NCBI GenBank assembly: GCA_014904985.1 | Contig: MU128909.1 | Location: 720,602 to 784,601 of the forward strand | Direction of reading: 5' to 3' | Length of the DNA stretch: 64,000 nucleotides | DNA from: Hydnum rufescens UP504 | Lineage: Eukaryota; Basidiomycota; Agaricomycetes; Cantharellales; Hydnaceae | In this document: positions 11,380-23,331 of the stretch, one piece after another | Layout of the letters: each line of letters opens with the position of its first letter | Numbering within the stretch: the stretch's first letter is position 1 | The notes under the pieces: generated by a model | Databases searched by the model: none | Told to the model about the DNA's origin: nothing | Seen by the model: the letters and a program-made list of their open reading frames with translations, nothing else | Translations under genes and position numbers: made by a program

Positions 11380-11861
11380 TCATTTGGACTTCGTAGCATT
11401 TTTGGCCGCCTTCGTCTCACTGTTGTTTGGATTCTCGTCTGCCTACGACACCATTTCATGGAGACGGGGTCAAATGAGGATGACAGCGATATCTGGAAAG
11501 GGGATAACGCACGTGAGCCCACATAGCAGCGACCTATGCATGGAATTAGACATGTCAATAAGGAATCGAGGGAAAGCAAGCGACAAAAACCCTCACAGCA
11601 GCCTGTGCTTGCCTATAGGTGCTAGAATGCGCCATGTTTGTCAGGCCAGGACAAACGCGCGATAAAGATCTTACTCTCGAGGGTTCTCGTCTCGCCATAC
11701 GGGAATATACTTGGTCGAATATGCTATCCAAGGGTTCTTGTGTTCTATTCGCGTCAAAATGGAGGGAATGAAGGACAATGACGGCAAGGACTAGAGCCAT
11801 ACGCACTCTTGCCTGTGGCCTTAGGCGTGACAGTAGCCTTCGCCTTGGAAGCTAGAGGCAT
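11380..11861 (-). CDS. Small HMG-box/YABBY-like nuclear protein
   Basis: No long open frame covers this gene; it appears only when five small exons are joined: 11807-11861, 11675-11744, 11591-11612 (22 nt), 11513-11533 (21 nt) and 11380-11442, all with GT..AG ends and preserved phase. The product is about 76 residues: a Lys/Thr-rich start (MPLASKAKATVTPKATGKK), a core containing NPWIAYSTKYIPVWRDENP and VAAMWAHADENPNN, and a basic tail ending AKNATKSK. The spacing of Trp and Pro and the motif (M)W-x(n)-ENPNN resemble the YABBY/HMG-like small proteins of basidiomycetes, which are presumed to bind DNA. The family assignment is from memory of the pattern; the exon structure is the stronger evidence. 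Confidence 0.6.
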
Positions 11862-12210
11862 GACCGAGGCAGGGAAAAATATCGCACCAATGAGCAAGAC
11901 GATGATAGGAGAAGCGGATTCTGAAGGGGAGAGAGGGGGATCGAGTCTTATATGCCAAAGAAATGAGTGCACGTGATTGACACTTTACAGAATCACGGAA
12001 AATATCTTCGTTGAATTTGTTCGTGTATCACATCAAGAGTAGGATGAATCGGGGAAGGGTAGGAAAAAGAGGAGAAACACGGAGGGTCCTGTACGGATCC
12101 TAATACGGACCCTAGTTTAAACTAACGAATCACGGCACGCCATTAACATTAACCTCATCTGCTATTCCACCCCCTAATCACTGGAAACAACGAGCGCCTC
12201 AGGTAATATT
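11862..12210. other. Intergenic
   Basis: Between the small HMG-like gene and the 3' end of the first Zn2Cys6 regulator. No repeat or RNA gene seen. Confidence 0.5.
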
Positions 12211-14567
12211 CTATGGAGTCACGCACGATCGCAACATACCAGTGGCAGCAAACAGATGGCAGATACGCTTCATGGCAAGTGACGACGTGTCTGCCTCGTG
12301 TTGGTACTGAAGAATAGCCACATTATCTACTTCGGAGCTGGCTGCAGGCGTTGCACGTGTCGCATGAAGACTTCTGATGTATCCTTGAAGCAAATCTTGG
12401 AGGGAGAAAGAAACAAATAGCATATCAATTTGCGGCAAGCCCTCGAAAGTGGGTGAGGCTCACAGCAAGAGCCACTTCTAGATTGTTAAAGTCGTAGTGT
12501 TTGATCGCGTGAAGAATGGTCATGGTCTCTTCCGCGGCATTTAAAACTTGCTGGTACGCTCCTTCCCTACGGTCAACCAGGCGGTATATAGATTGATCTT
12601 GGCAGATTGAAGCATCGCACGTGGTAGGATCATCCGTACGTGAACCGGCATACTCTCTGTTGGAGGCGCGTCGCCATCCTCACTATATGACAGCGGAGGA
12701 AGTGCTCGATCCAATCGCTGGATTGCACTTTCGATGATCCCGGATTCAACCTCGAAATCCCCTTGGGTTGCACCTATCCATGAAAATTAGGCAAAGGGGA
12801 CAATGCACGCGGTAAAAATAGTCACGCACCTAGTAACCTTAATTTTGTCGCGCGGTTCAATAGCTCCATTCCCTTATACGAGAGTGCAGCTACCGATTCA
12901 GGGGCGTACTCAGGGATGGAATTGACGGATCATACAGCGACTGGAAAGAACGCAAATTGTCTTCCTTGACAGTACCCTAGAAACAACCCCAGTTCAGCGG
13001 AGCAATATCTCCCACAGAGCGTACACAGACGACATGCAGCCTTGCTTACTTCTGTAAAGTCACGGAGCCTCGGTGGCCAGCATGTTTTGATCTTCATCAT
13101 AGGCGCCTCATGATCAGAGAAACTGGGTGCAAAGCCCGTCGATAAAACACCATACTTGTCCATGCACCATACCTATCGAAGTCAAATGATCCCATGGGCA
13201 CCAAGAGGTGAGGAAACAGAAGTATTCAGTACCTGCCAAAAGGTATGTATTCGCTCGCCAAGTTCAAGACTGGTCTTGATCTCCGGGAGAACCAGAGGCC
13301 GGCTTGATGCATCTCCTTTCAGGGGATCAACGGCTGGTGGTGTCGTCGAAGTTGAGGTGGGTGACAGGACACCATTTATCTGATGTAAACCGCATGCAAT
13401 AGCCAAGCGGCAGGTGGTGCCACTGATCCAATACCCTTCGAGCACTCTGCTTTTGAAGTATAGGTAAAATCGAGACTAGGCACGAGGCTTGTATCGCATT
13501 CTGGAGTCGATCCCTGGCCTTCACGGCGGCCGCGATGCCGGCCCGAGCGCGCGAGAGAAATGTGCGGTCATATTTGGAAAGGAAAGATGCGCGAGAAAAA
13601 TGACTTGCGATCAAGTATATGGCGTTGATCAAGCACGGATGAGGTCGATCGGGGGAATTTCTAGGCAAACACATGGAGCGGAGAAAATTATCCACATGGA
13701 ACTCGAAGTGTACTTGATGACGATGGGCGATAAAAACGGTTAGCCTGGGGAGTCAAGTGAGCTCCTGCGTGCGATAGCCAGCCATCTGGGGGAGTGAAGG
13801 CCTACATTGTCCGCTGATCAATGTCACTGGATAGTTCCTCCGTGTCCCATTCCTGTTCAGGAGGCATTAAGAGCAAACTTTCCTCGGAAAGCGAAGGATC
13901 GAACGAAGCAGGACTACCTGTCCATGGCCACGATCCCGACCCCTGAGGAGCGAGAAGCGAGGCACTCTGCACACTCTCGGAAAGGTCGATCCTTGTACTG
14001 GGGCAAGACTCTGAAGACAGTGTATTGCTGGAACGGGCGTCGCGAGAAGCGTGGTTCGTGTTGCCAACCTTCTCAGCTCCAGAAGAGGGGTCTGAAGCGT
14101 TGGATGAGGTTGAATCGTGTAAAGCTCCTCCGGGAGGACCGACCGCATAGCCTGCGCCTGGAGCCAATGGTAGAGATGAATTTTGGGCGGGGGTAGACAA
14201 ATCCCCACCGGGGAGGGTGACAGAGGTATGGGAGGAATTGGAGTTATCTGGCTCCTTCGTGGCGGCAGATATGGTTTTCTGGTAAGATTGCACGACTCTT
14301 TCAAGCTGGCGGATCTTCTCCTGCAAGATCTGGGTGTTGGTTGGGCGACCTTCATCATATTGACAATCGTTTCCTCGACCTGCTCGGACACATTGCTTGC
14401 ACTTGGGCTTATCGCCATCACATTTCTACCAATGTTTCAGTAGCAGCCAGCTTCTGTAGGAAAGATAACCTTACTAGCTTGCGGCGACGGCATATTGTGC
14501 ACGCATGGCCCCGAACAGGGGTAGGATGCTGACCGGACAGTCGAGGAGGGGCAACGTCGGCTGACAT
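12211..14567 (-). CDS. Zn2Cys6 transcription factor with fungal-specific domain (paralogue 1)
   Basis: DNA-binding transcriptional regulator of the fungal zinc-cluster class. The ATG at 14567 starts MSADVAPPRLSGQHPTPVRG and runs into the cluster, split by an intron after HACTICRRRKL; the second part is KCDGDKPKCKQCVRAGR then NDCQY, giving CX2CX6CX6CX2CX8C. A coiled coil follows (QILQEKIRQLERVVQSYQK), then a Ser/Pro-rich linker to about 13810. The fungal-specific transcription factor domain is seen in PHPCLINAIYLIASHFSR (about 13630), EGYWISGTTCRLAIACGLHQ (about 13420) and ELGERIHTFWQ (about 13250). The C-terminal helical part ends at 12211. Introns interrupt throughout. Domain order and sequence match the genes at 23332-25669 and 34501-37183, so the three are paralogues. 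Target genes are unknown. Confidence 0.85.
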
Positions 14568-15174
14568 GAACAGACAGCACAAAGAAGGAGGAATGGGCTT
14601 AGTGTTGCTGCGTCACCTCCTTTTACACGAACCTGTCATTATCCAATTCAAGCACAGCCGATTCAGTAGCTGGACCAGGTGGTCGGGTAGTCTGGGTGGC
14701 CCAGAGCAGTAGACAAGGAGAGGAACAGCAGGTCACACTTGCGTTCCTTTGCGACCTATGAACCTATGAACCAATTCCCCCGCTAATTCATTGATAAGCG
14801 CCCAAGTTATCGGTTGAACGGAAGGAGCCCTGCGGAATCAAAAACCCGAGCCCGCCAAAAAAGCTAATCTAGGCCGATCTAGCTCACAGCAAGGGATTGT
14901 GCGTCTAAAATTCTGGGCCTGAATGCGGTAGAATAGGCACCATCTCCATGACGGGAAAGGTCGTCCGTCGTTCGCTGCGTTTGGCACTCTACAGCCCCCC
15001 CAAGAAGATCACCAACTCTACCAAGAGCCCAAGGGCAATGCATAGTATGGACTTACATACAGGTTCGACGGCAAACAAACTTGCCATCAACCGCGAGTAT
15101 ATGCGCGGCTGTGTCCTCCAAACTCTCCTGTGATCCGATCTATCCTTTCCCTTGTATATGACTAAGCCCTGTAA
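14568..15174. other. Intergenic
   Basis: About 600 bp of promoter of the Zn2Cys6 gene and 3' flank of the transporter. Only short frames; no TATA box stands out, no RNA gene seen. Confidence 0.5.
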
Positions 15175-17262
15175 CTATGGGATGGCCTTATATTGTACGT
15201 CGGCTCCACTACTCGAAGCAATCCAATAAGCCAGAACGAGCAAACACTGCCCAGATAAATCGACTAGTGACGAGTGCACTGGCATGCAATATATATCGGG
15301 ATCCAATCCTCGTCCCCATAAAAAGTGAGTTAAGAAATGCGCAAGATACAAGGAAATTGTCACCTGAGGTGGGCACTCCTGAGCACGAAAAGCAAAGGCA
15401 GGCAAATGAACAACAAACTCACATTCAAACAAAATCCAGCCATAAATATGGGCACGAACGACAGAGGGACTTTCAGCCAACCCGCAAGGAGTACGAAGGC
15501 CAAGTAGCTTGACAGGACTGGCAAGCCAACAAAGAATAGCGAACTCGACGTCACCCACATATTCGCCTTTTCGTTATCCGTCCACGGGCGTCCCTCCTGG
15601 CCGGCTAATGGATTTGCGTGCAAGCGGGTGGATATCCGTGACACAAATACCGAGCCAATTGACCCTGGGAGGCCTAACATCCTACATAAGTTATATGGAC
15701 GAAGCGATTGGGAATGCTGCCCTCACCGCCAATAACCACACTCAACGCACCAAAGCCTTCCCATCGCGTTACGAATTTGTCGAGAACAAGCCCAGTCCCG
15801 CTCGAGATGGTCATGGCCCATATGAGCGGGGTCCACCCTGACTTGATCAAAGGACGCGCAAATTCATTACGGAGACTGATGAAGACGAAAAGACTAAATG
15901 TTATGGCAGCAAGCAGTATGGCAACAAGCGGTAGACGGAAGATTTCCAGGGACGGCAGTGTAAGGAATGTTGCCAACAATCCCACAAGGGTGAGTGTCAA
16001 GAGGTCACTGAGTGAGGACGCCAGTGGTGGAGTGATATTGTCTAAACGAAAGGACGTTAGAGAACCAGGAGGAACATGGGAATCGATTTACATGCCAGGA
16101 TCCAGGTGAATCCGCCGGCAGACAAGAATCACACCGCACATGAAGGAACCGAGGATAAATGAGGCTAAGGAGGCCGACGAAAGCGCGATTCCTAGAACCG
16201 CAAGAAACCTGTAAATGATACACCTAAGCAGTAATATGGCACAAGCATGTCCGTTCGTCTTACTCCCGAAGTCCTGATTTTGTTTTTCCTGCTGGTAATT
16301 TAGTAATTGCCCGTGACCATGCAACAGGGATAGCATGCCATGTACGAGGCTCTTGGGGGGGATGGAATAGCAAGACCGTAGAATTTACTATTGGAGAACT
16401 GTAATCGGCCGGAAGTGGTGGGATTAGTTTCCCCAGTGTAAACGTTCCTATGGCCGCAATGAAGGCCATAGCAAGTGCTTGAACTTGGAGCGCTGAGACG
16501 TTTCCCAACATCAGAAGGCGTCTCGTTCGGACATCGTCTAGATGGCCAGTATTTGCCTAAAATAGGATGGGTTTTGTGGCAATCTTCGCCAAGTAGATAA
16601 CAACGTACAGCAGTGGATAACCTTGCGCTGAGGTTCATTTCCAGATTGCCTTTCTGACGAGAGGTGGTTCAAAGTTAATAATGGTTCAAAAAGATTGAAA
16701 GGGTTACAAATACCATGTTATTCAGCATCGGTATCAAGATGAATACTTCGTCGAGTTGCTGCAGGGCTCGCCATGTCTGTGAAGTAGTGAGTTCTTTACT
16801 TCAGGATACTCTAGGGAGGATGACATGCCGACATATGTTCAAGCAGCTCGCCTGTCATGAACCATTCCCACTATAGTCGAAAATAATGTAGGGAAAGTCT
16901 GAAATACAGCTCAATCATGATGGATTCATGAAGTGCACTTCGTCCAGAATACTTGCCTCTCTTAAGATGCCAAGAATTAATAATCTATTATCATCCCCAG
17001 TTTCTGTGCCAACAGTTTCGACGCGATTTCTGGTCTTGCGCGACAGCAGACCCAACCTGATGTCTTCACGGTTCGAATCTTCGACGTCGCTGCCATGTTC
17101 GGAAAACGATTCCAGAGACGGAGAACGAATTAGAGATTGGGCGCCGTGTGCAGGGGCCTCATCCTCTTCGTCGTGGGCGTTTCCTTGCATGAAAATGAAG
17201 GACCACGTTGATGTACTCGCGCCGGATTTGAGCGCGTCCGTTATCGGAGATCTCCGAATCAA
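15175..17262 (-). CDS. SLC41/MgtE-type magnesium transporter
   Basis: Integral membrane divalent-cation (mainly Mg2+) transporter with two MgtE-like membrane halves. The N-terminus is acidic and Ser-rich (MQGNAHDEEDEAPAHG at 17190; an in-frame ATG also exists at 17262). First half: VFILIPMLNN, then KGNLEMNLSARLSTA and DDVRTRRLLMLGNVSALQVQ, followed by long hydrophobic helices (FLAVLGIALSSASLASFILG). Second half: DPDNITPPLASSLSDLLTL, LVLDKFVTRWEGFGALSVVI, GLPGSIGSVFVSRISTRLHA, then RGLDPDIYCMPVHSSLVDL near the C-terminus. Asp-Asn-Ile and Gly-Asn-Leu-Glu motifs are the pore signatures of the family. Near 16858-16866 the expected TGELLEHMS motif is one base out of frame with the preceding TFPTLFSTIVGM. 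A GC..AG intron probably follows this motif (donor GCATGT). Confidence 0.88.
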
Positions 17263-17574
17263 CGGGCGCTAACGCTGGCAAAGCAGACCTCAAAGGGCTG
17301 CACAGAATGCCCAGATTCATGTTTATTGGTTTCGCAATCATTTTGCGAACAAAGATTCATCCTCTGGAGGCATGAGGACCGGTTCTGGCTCCTGACACTT
17401 CTGTTTATGTCCTCCACCAATGAAATTCTCATTTAACCTCCAAGATCGACTTTGGAGGGGCAATTTAGCTAACTTGTGTATATAATCATCCGTGGACAAT
17501 CACAGGATCGACATACTGTATGAGCGCACACTTCGGCATTTTCCGATCTTAGATAGGCCTCGCTTATAGCAAAC
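17263..17574. other. Divergent promoter region
   Basis: Lies between the transporter start and the NGG1 start, so it probably drives both. No clear TATA box. Part of it could be coding if either gene starts further upstream. Confidence 0.4.
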
Positions 17575-19571
17575 TTGTTGGGCGTCTCTTCCCTGGAGGT
17601 GACTGCACTCATGTTCAAGGGATATAATCCAAATGTCCGGTTTCGGTCCACCCTACTAGTAAACCCCCAGGCACTGCACTCGTCTACAATCCCACCTACA
17701 GAGGATCTCATTGCTCTCCAGGATGAGCTCCAAGACATAAGATCCCGCGCATTGGAACGCATCAGAAAATCTAATAGCGACTTGGTACTATTCAAGGAAA
17801 AATGGGACCGCTCAAAAGAACGCGAGAAGAACCGCGATGCCCTCGCACGCGAACGCACAAAAAATAAAGTAAAGGAATCACTATACAACAAGATCAAACG
17901 AGAACCTAGCGGTACGGTCCTTTATGTATGAACTAGTCCCTACCCCTAATACGCCCTATGCCATTATTTGGAAAATTGTTTCAGAAACCCCTTCGGTGGA
18001 TGAGGCGCCCTTGATTGCGCGTGGCGGCACTACCATTCACAGAAAAGGGTATGAAAGTTTTGCACTCGTCTATGCTCCCGGTATCTCACCCCCTGTTTTC
18101 AGAGATGAAAGGAACAAGATCAAACGTAAACGCGATGAGAGAAGGGAACGAGATCGTACTACGGACGAGATCGACACTGAACTTCTCGACCCCCTTATTG
18201 AGCGACCACCGAAAGAAAGCGAAGCTCAATAATCATGTCTCGCAGCTTACAATTCCTCCTCCCGCCCCCGAACCTCCAATTGACCCTGACGTGGCCACGG
18301 ATTTTACTCTTCCTCCATCTGTTTTGGCCAACGTGCGTCCCGTCCTCGGACTATGGGGCGAGGATAATTTGTTGCGGAGTATGCCATCCACGCCTCTGGA
18401 AGTTACGGAGGACTTCACTAACGTGAAGCCCCCGGGAACCCAGGTAATGCAACGGACGCTGAGCTTTAGGCGATCTTTTAATCGTCGATTATAGGCACAG
18501 ATTGGTCCGTTCTGGAAAGAAGTAGACAGCTGGCTGAGGCCGGTAGGAGAGGAGGACGTAGCTTGGGTACGATATGCGGTATGAATATCTCTGCAATTTT
18601 CTCACAATTGGAATTCTGATCTATTTGTTTTTTGACAAGACGGACGACACCGAGCTCTTCCGTGTACCCAAGCTAGGCCGACATTATTCCGAAGTCTGGG
18701 AGGAAGAAACAGCCCCCCCGAGCCATTACCAAGCACTACGACAGAGCACCTTACTGACAGTGACCTAAACATGCAAAAGAAGGGTCTTGGACCACTTACG
18801 GAGCGTGTCATTAGCGCTCTACTAAGCGTCCCAGGCCAGCCACCGCCCAAGAAGGGTGACGACGACAATCCCGCTCCAAATGCCTCTGGGACCACCACGC
18901 AGTTGGCCCCAGTTTCCTTCCACGATATGGAAACTCGTCTTAAAATAGAACTCCGAGCATGTGGGCTTCTTGGGACAGAAGAGGTGAGCGGTTCCCGGTT
19001 GAAAAACTATGATAGATTATTTGGCATTCATACCTCTGAATAGCCTAATTTTGCTGAATCATATGACGATGACATCGCGTCTGAGATACGTCGTCTCCAA
19101 GCCGAGCTTCGATCTGTGAAGCGGGTAAATGACGCGCGAAAGGAACGCCTCACGACGTTCGCTAATGATCGACTGGCGTACCAAGATTATCTCGAAATGC
19201 TCGATGATCTGAACAAGCAGATTGGCTTCGGGTTACCAGCGCATTTTCAGGGCAAATCACAAGGCGTCTGCTGGGAAGAAAAAGAAAGGCCCGGGGCAGA
19301 AAGAAGGTGGAGACGCCGCGAGCGAAGCTAGTAGAGCGAAAACTTTGGTAATGGATGTCCCGGAGTCACTGGTGAAAGTCATAGAGGTCCGAAAGCAATT
19401 CAAAGAGGTAATGCTAACAGATGGGCTATTCATTCGATTCAACTGATTTTTCTGAGTTAGGTTTTTGGGACTGCGATGCTGGAGTGGGAGACAAGGTTTC
19501 CAGGCCAGAATTACGGGCCTTCCCAGAACAAGCATTTACGATGGGTTGAAGCTTGGCTTAGGAGGGTGTAG
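17575..19571 (+). CDS. NGG1: SAGA complex adaptor subunit Ngg1/Ada3
   Basis: Ada3 links the Gcn5 acetyltransferase to the SAGA/ADA coactivator complexes. The N-terminal part has a coiled coil (EDLIALQDELQDIRSRALER) and a basic helix. Mid-region: VLGLWGEDNLLRSMPSTPLE, followed after an intron by IGPFWKEVDSWLRPVGEEDV, then LFRVPKLGRHYSEVWEEE. The C-terminal Ada3 domain begins GPLTERVISALLS (about 18795) and continues RLKIELRACGLLGTEE, then DDIASEIRRLQAELRSVK, and ends HLRWVEAWLRRV with stop at 19569-19571. All are family landmarks in the right order. The frame breaks at a run of seven C (18713-18719), where one more C would join the two coding frames. The start is uncertain: ATG 17575 and 17611 are both possible and an upstream exon may be missed. 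Confidence 0.9.
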
Positions 19572-19784
19572 AGTGGGACGACGACGTCATCCAGACTGTC
19601 GACATTCTTCCCCGGTCATGACACAACGTTGATATTTCTATCTTGTTATAATTCCGTATTAATATTGTACTTTATTCGTTGTTGTACCCATAGGTAGATA
19701 CGGCCTCCATAGGTCCATAGGAGGCTTTTTGAAGACTTTGAGTGGGTGTTACATCCACTCAAGTACCAGTTGCTTCAAACCCTC

Positions 19785-20785
19785 TTACAGATGTCCCTTC
19801 AACCATCGCTTTACATACGCTATGATCTGCCCACCAAAATCACATAAATCCGGGGCTGAATTCCACCTGCGTCCATGCTGGGAGGCAATATAATAGGCCT
19901 CTAGTAGGCCCTCTAATGGCACCCCGATGCGACACCCTTTATGCTGACACAGAGCATTCCCTTCGAGAGAGGCCCAGAACTCTGATGTTGATCGTCCCCT
20001 ATTTCATACATGGAATATCTGCCGCTGTATTTAGTCGGGCACCCTCACAAAAATCAATTGGTGGGTTTAAGGGTCCCTCGGTATCCCGCCATAAAGCCTG
20101 AAAGCGCAGTTAGCGCCACACGGACATCCAACTCCGATGCCTAATGCAGTAATATATTAATGGTGGCCCAAACAACAGCCTTCTCAGACGGGAGATGAAG
20201 TACTTACAATGGGAATTCATTGAAACAATAGGGTGCACGCGGCGAAAGAATGCGTATCGTTGCATCGTACGTTGGAAAGTCAACGATTAAAGTGACAGGA
20301 TGCTGTGCATGAAGTGTGGCAGGTCCGCTGGGCCCAATTTCAGTATTGTCGCGTGCTGGAAAATAAGTTTGGAGTGATGGGACAGCGGCAGCCACCCACC
20401 AGAGATGGAGAGTGATTGTGGCTTTAGCATTTACTCACCAAAGAGGGCGTCTCGATGGGAACACTCAGCCGAAGGCAGTGTGCTAAATAAGTAACCGCGC
20501 CTATAATAATGCCTGGTGAACAGCCTGGAAGAAAGATGGAGCCGTTCCAAAAGTTTGTCAGTAACGTCTCCTCGAAGTTATCGGGACGATCACAAAGCTG
20601 TATAAGCTCAATTCAAAACGACGTAATGGAGTTTTAATCGGCAACTCCCGTCCTCGACGCGAAAAAACGAATTCCTTGAAAAGCGGGCGTGCTCGACTTT
20701 CGCTTACTCGTCGCCCCTTCTCTTCTCTCCTGTGTGTTGTCGAACGCTTTGTCTCTGGCGTATTTGCTTTGGTACTATCGATCAT
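19785..20785 (-). CDS. Unrecognised conserved-looking protein
   Basis: Spliced minus-strand gene assembled from coding-quality exons. The proposed start at 20785 (MIDSTKANTPETKRSTTHRR) joins through a strong GTAAGC donor to an exon reading LCDRPDNFEETLLTNFWNG, then FLPGCSPGIIIGAVTYLAHC, RLSVPIETPSL. Further exons hold HPVTLIVDFPTYDATIRILS, ALWRDTEGPLNPPIDFCEGA, and a last exon with EGNALCQHKGCRIGVPLEGL and FGGQIIAYVKRWLKGHL, stop 19785-19787. It is convergent with NGG1 and overlaps UTP7 head to head at the start codons. I cannot assign a family. The last exon is confident; the first is less so. Confidence 0.55.
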
Positions 20786-22990
20786 GGGTGCATCCTCGAC
20801 AACGCCCAAAGTGCCGCCACCTGATGCAACAGTCTCGTCTATCTCAGCCTAGATCACGCGTTCCATCCGTACCCGCCTCTAAGTCTTCCTCTAATAGGGT
20901 GTAAAAGACCTGAAGCTGCGCGCTCATTTGAATCAGATAGCAGACCAGACCAAGACGAGTAAAGGTCTCAATCATGATGTTGCCGAGTTACTTATGACAG
21001 GGGGGGATATCGGGCTCATGGAGGCTGAAGACGAGATGGAGAAGACCTGGAAGGTGGACCAGGATCAGATTGTCCGTAGTGTGGGCATTGATGCGGCCGC
21101 TCAACGACGCGAGTGGAAGTTGGATGGGGGCCCTTATCGATCGAGATACACTCGAAATGGACGGTGAGTGGCATTGTTTGGCATTGCGTGTTCCATTATC
21201 TATTGGTGGGATGTATCGTTCAAAGTTTTTGCTAAAGTCACCTTACCTTCCCAGGCATCTCGCTATTGCAGGCAAGCATGGGCACGTTGCCGCTTTCGAC
21301 TGGCGAGTGGGCACACTCCACATGGAACTCCAACTTCGTGAGACTTTGCGTGATATAACGTTGGGTTTCTCACTGATCGCACTGGGTGTTAATGAGCTAA
21401 ATTGGTGTACCCCAGATTCTTGCAGGACCAGTCGCATATTGCCGTGGCGCAGAGACGCCATGTATTCATATATGACCAGTCCGGCGTCGAACTACACCGA
21501 CTGTCCTCCCACGTTGACGTAAATCGGCTGGAGTATCTGCCATATCACTGGCTTCTGGTAAGTATCGGAAATGCTGGATATCTAAAGTATACCGATACCT
21601 CGACTGGGACTCTCGTCACGGAGCAACGAACAAAATTGGGCGCGTGCAATACTATAGCGCAGAACATTCATAACGCAGTTATTTACCTCGGTCATCAGAA
21701 TGGTGAGCCTCTTTATATTCGCAGTCGATTCGAAAGTAATCGGTCACAGGGACCGTCACTCTTCGAACACCGAATTTGCCCACGCCGGCTGTGACATTGC
21801 TGGCGCATCTCGGACCTGTAACGTCAATATCTGTAGATCCGTCTTCTGGAAGCGGTGGGCGGTATATGGCGACTGGCGGTGCGGATGGAAAGGTTAAAGT
21901 TTGGGATTGTCGAAACTGGAAAGGATGTGTTCGCGAATGGGTTCCTCGAAGTCAAGGGGGAGTAGGGATCGAATTAGAATGGAGTCAAAAGGGAATACTT
22001 GGAGTTTCGAGTGGTGGAGGTGTTAACTGTACGTGTGTCTTTGGCATCTTTTACTTTCACGAACTAACGAGCAAACAGCTGTACAGTCCCCCGACCATCC
22101 GGAATGAACACTCCGGACAGCCACCTGTGTACATGACCCACGCGATTCCGCATAGACCGCTCACATCACTCCGATTCTGTCCCTTCACCGATGTACTGAC
22201 GATAGGTGCGTGTTTGCCAGGCCGTGTCAGTCGGGACAGCACAGCCTGACTCCCATTTTTTCGTAATAGGGCATGCCCGGGGATTGAGCAATATTCTGTA
22301 CCCGGAGCTGGTGAACCCAACTTCGACTCTTCCGAAGCAGATCCGTTTGAGAATAGCAAGGCTCGTCGTGAACGAGAAGTCAGAGCTCTGCTGGACAAGG
22401 TGAGTGGGATAGTGCTATTGTAAAGGATTATGTAAGAGCTCAGGGCGCTAGATCCAACCCGATTTGATCGCCCTCACCGACAACTTTGTAGGGAAATTGG
22501 CACCGCAGAAATCTGCCCTGCCTGAGGAAGTGATGACAGAGGGTGTTCCCATGTACTCCCGGCTGTCACGGGTAGATCGACTCAAGGCCTCGCGCAAAGC
22601 AGATGAAGATGCAGAGGTGGAGGGGGGAGTGGAGGTAGAAGTGGAAGTGGAGGTGGAGGGAAAGGCGCCATTAACTTCAGCGGGCGGTGAAAAGAAGGAA
22701 AAGCTGAAGCAACGGGGCAAAGGGAAAAGTCTGAAACGGTGCGGATACAAGTTGACGTGCCCAAATTATTGGTTGACACGGTTGTGCAGGTACTTGCGCA
22801 AGAAGCGAAAAAATGTTATCGACCCGAGCATTGTAAGTCCGAAACATTCATATCTTCCACTCATTGACATGGACTGAGAAATGTCCAGATTGCAATTCGT
22901 GCGAAGATTGCAGCGCAGAAACAGAGCCGAAAAGAGGCTACAACTGACCGCGCACCGAGTGCCCTTGACCGGTTCTCGAAATCCCGGTGA
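20784..22990 (+). CDS. UTP7: U3 snoRNP / small-subunit processome WD40 protein Utp7 (WDR46/BING4)
   Basis: Nucleolar beta-propeller protein needed for early 18S rRNA processing. The ATG at 20784 gives MGASSTTPKVPPPDAT, joined by an intron ending at 20898 to a helical region (GVKDLKLRAHLNQIADQTK) and the propeller. Landmarks: KLDGGPYRSRYTRNGRHLAI, IAVAQRRHVFIYDQSGVEL, RLEYLPYHWLLVSIGNAGYL, NAVIYLGHQNGTVTLRTPN, GGRYMATGGADGKVKVWDCR, and the BING4-specific C-terminal block LTSLRFCPFTDVLTIGHARG followed by LVPGAGEPNFDS. A Val/Glu repeat (EVEVEVEVEGK, about 22630-22660) and a basic tail (YLRKKRKNVIDPSI, then stop at 22988-22990) finish it. Start codon overlaps the start of the minus-strand neighbour. 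Confidence 0.92.
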
Positions 22991-23331
22991 ATGTGTCGCA
23001 AATAAACGTACGCGGGGGCGATGCAACCCTGACACACCGGGTAACCAATAGAGCGATTGTGGGGGTGGCTGGTCCTGTAAAAAGTGCCAGAAATTCCGGA
23101 CAGCTCGGGAAGTGTACCTGTTAAGTCGGGCCAAATGATGCGCATCAGAGAATCGAGGTGGAGGCAGGGAGAGCCTGAGGTGATAGGTACTCTATGTAGA
23201 ATGTGCGGGTGCTGCCGATGTATTGCGGTAATGAAATTCCGGATACTCATCTTCTTTGGTAATGCGCTCGAGAAATTCACCTCCAAGTATGAAGCAGTGC
23301 ATTTCTCTCTTACTTTTAAGAGACTACCGCA
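22991..23331. other. Intergenic
   Basis: 3' flank of UTP7 and promoter of the second Zn2Cys6 gene. Short frames only. Confidence 0.5.

Noticed and set aside
15708..16109. 133-codon plus-strand frame inside the SLC41 gene
   Set aside because: Antisense shadow of the membrane exons.
19700..19732. GCCTCC...GGAGGC followed by TTTTT, like an intrinsic terminator
   Set aside because: Loop is long and imperfect, and the genome is eukaryotic; probably chance, close to the NGG1 3' end.
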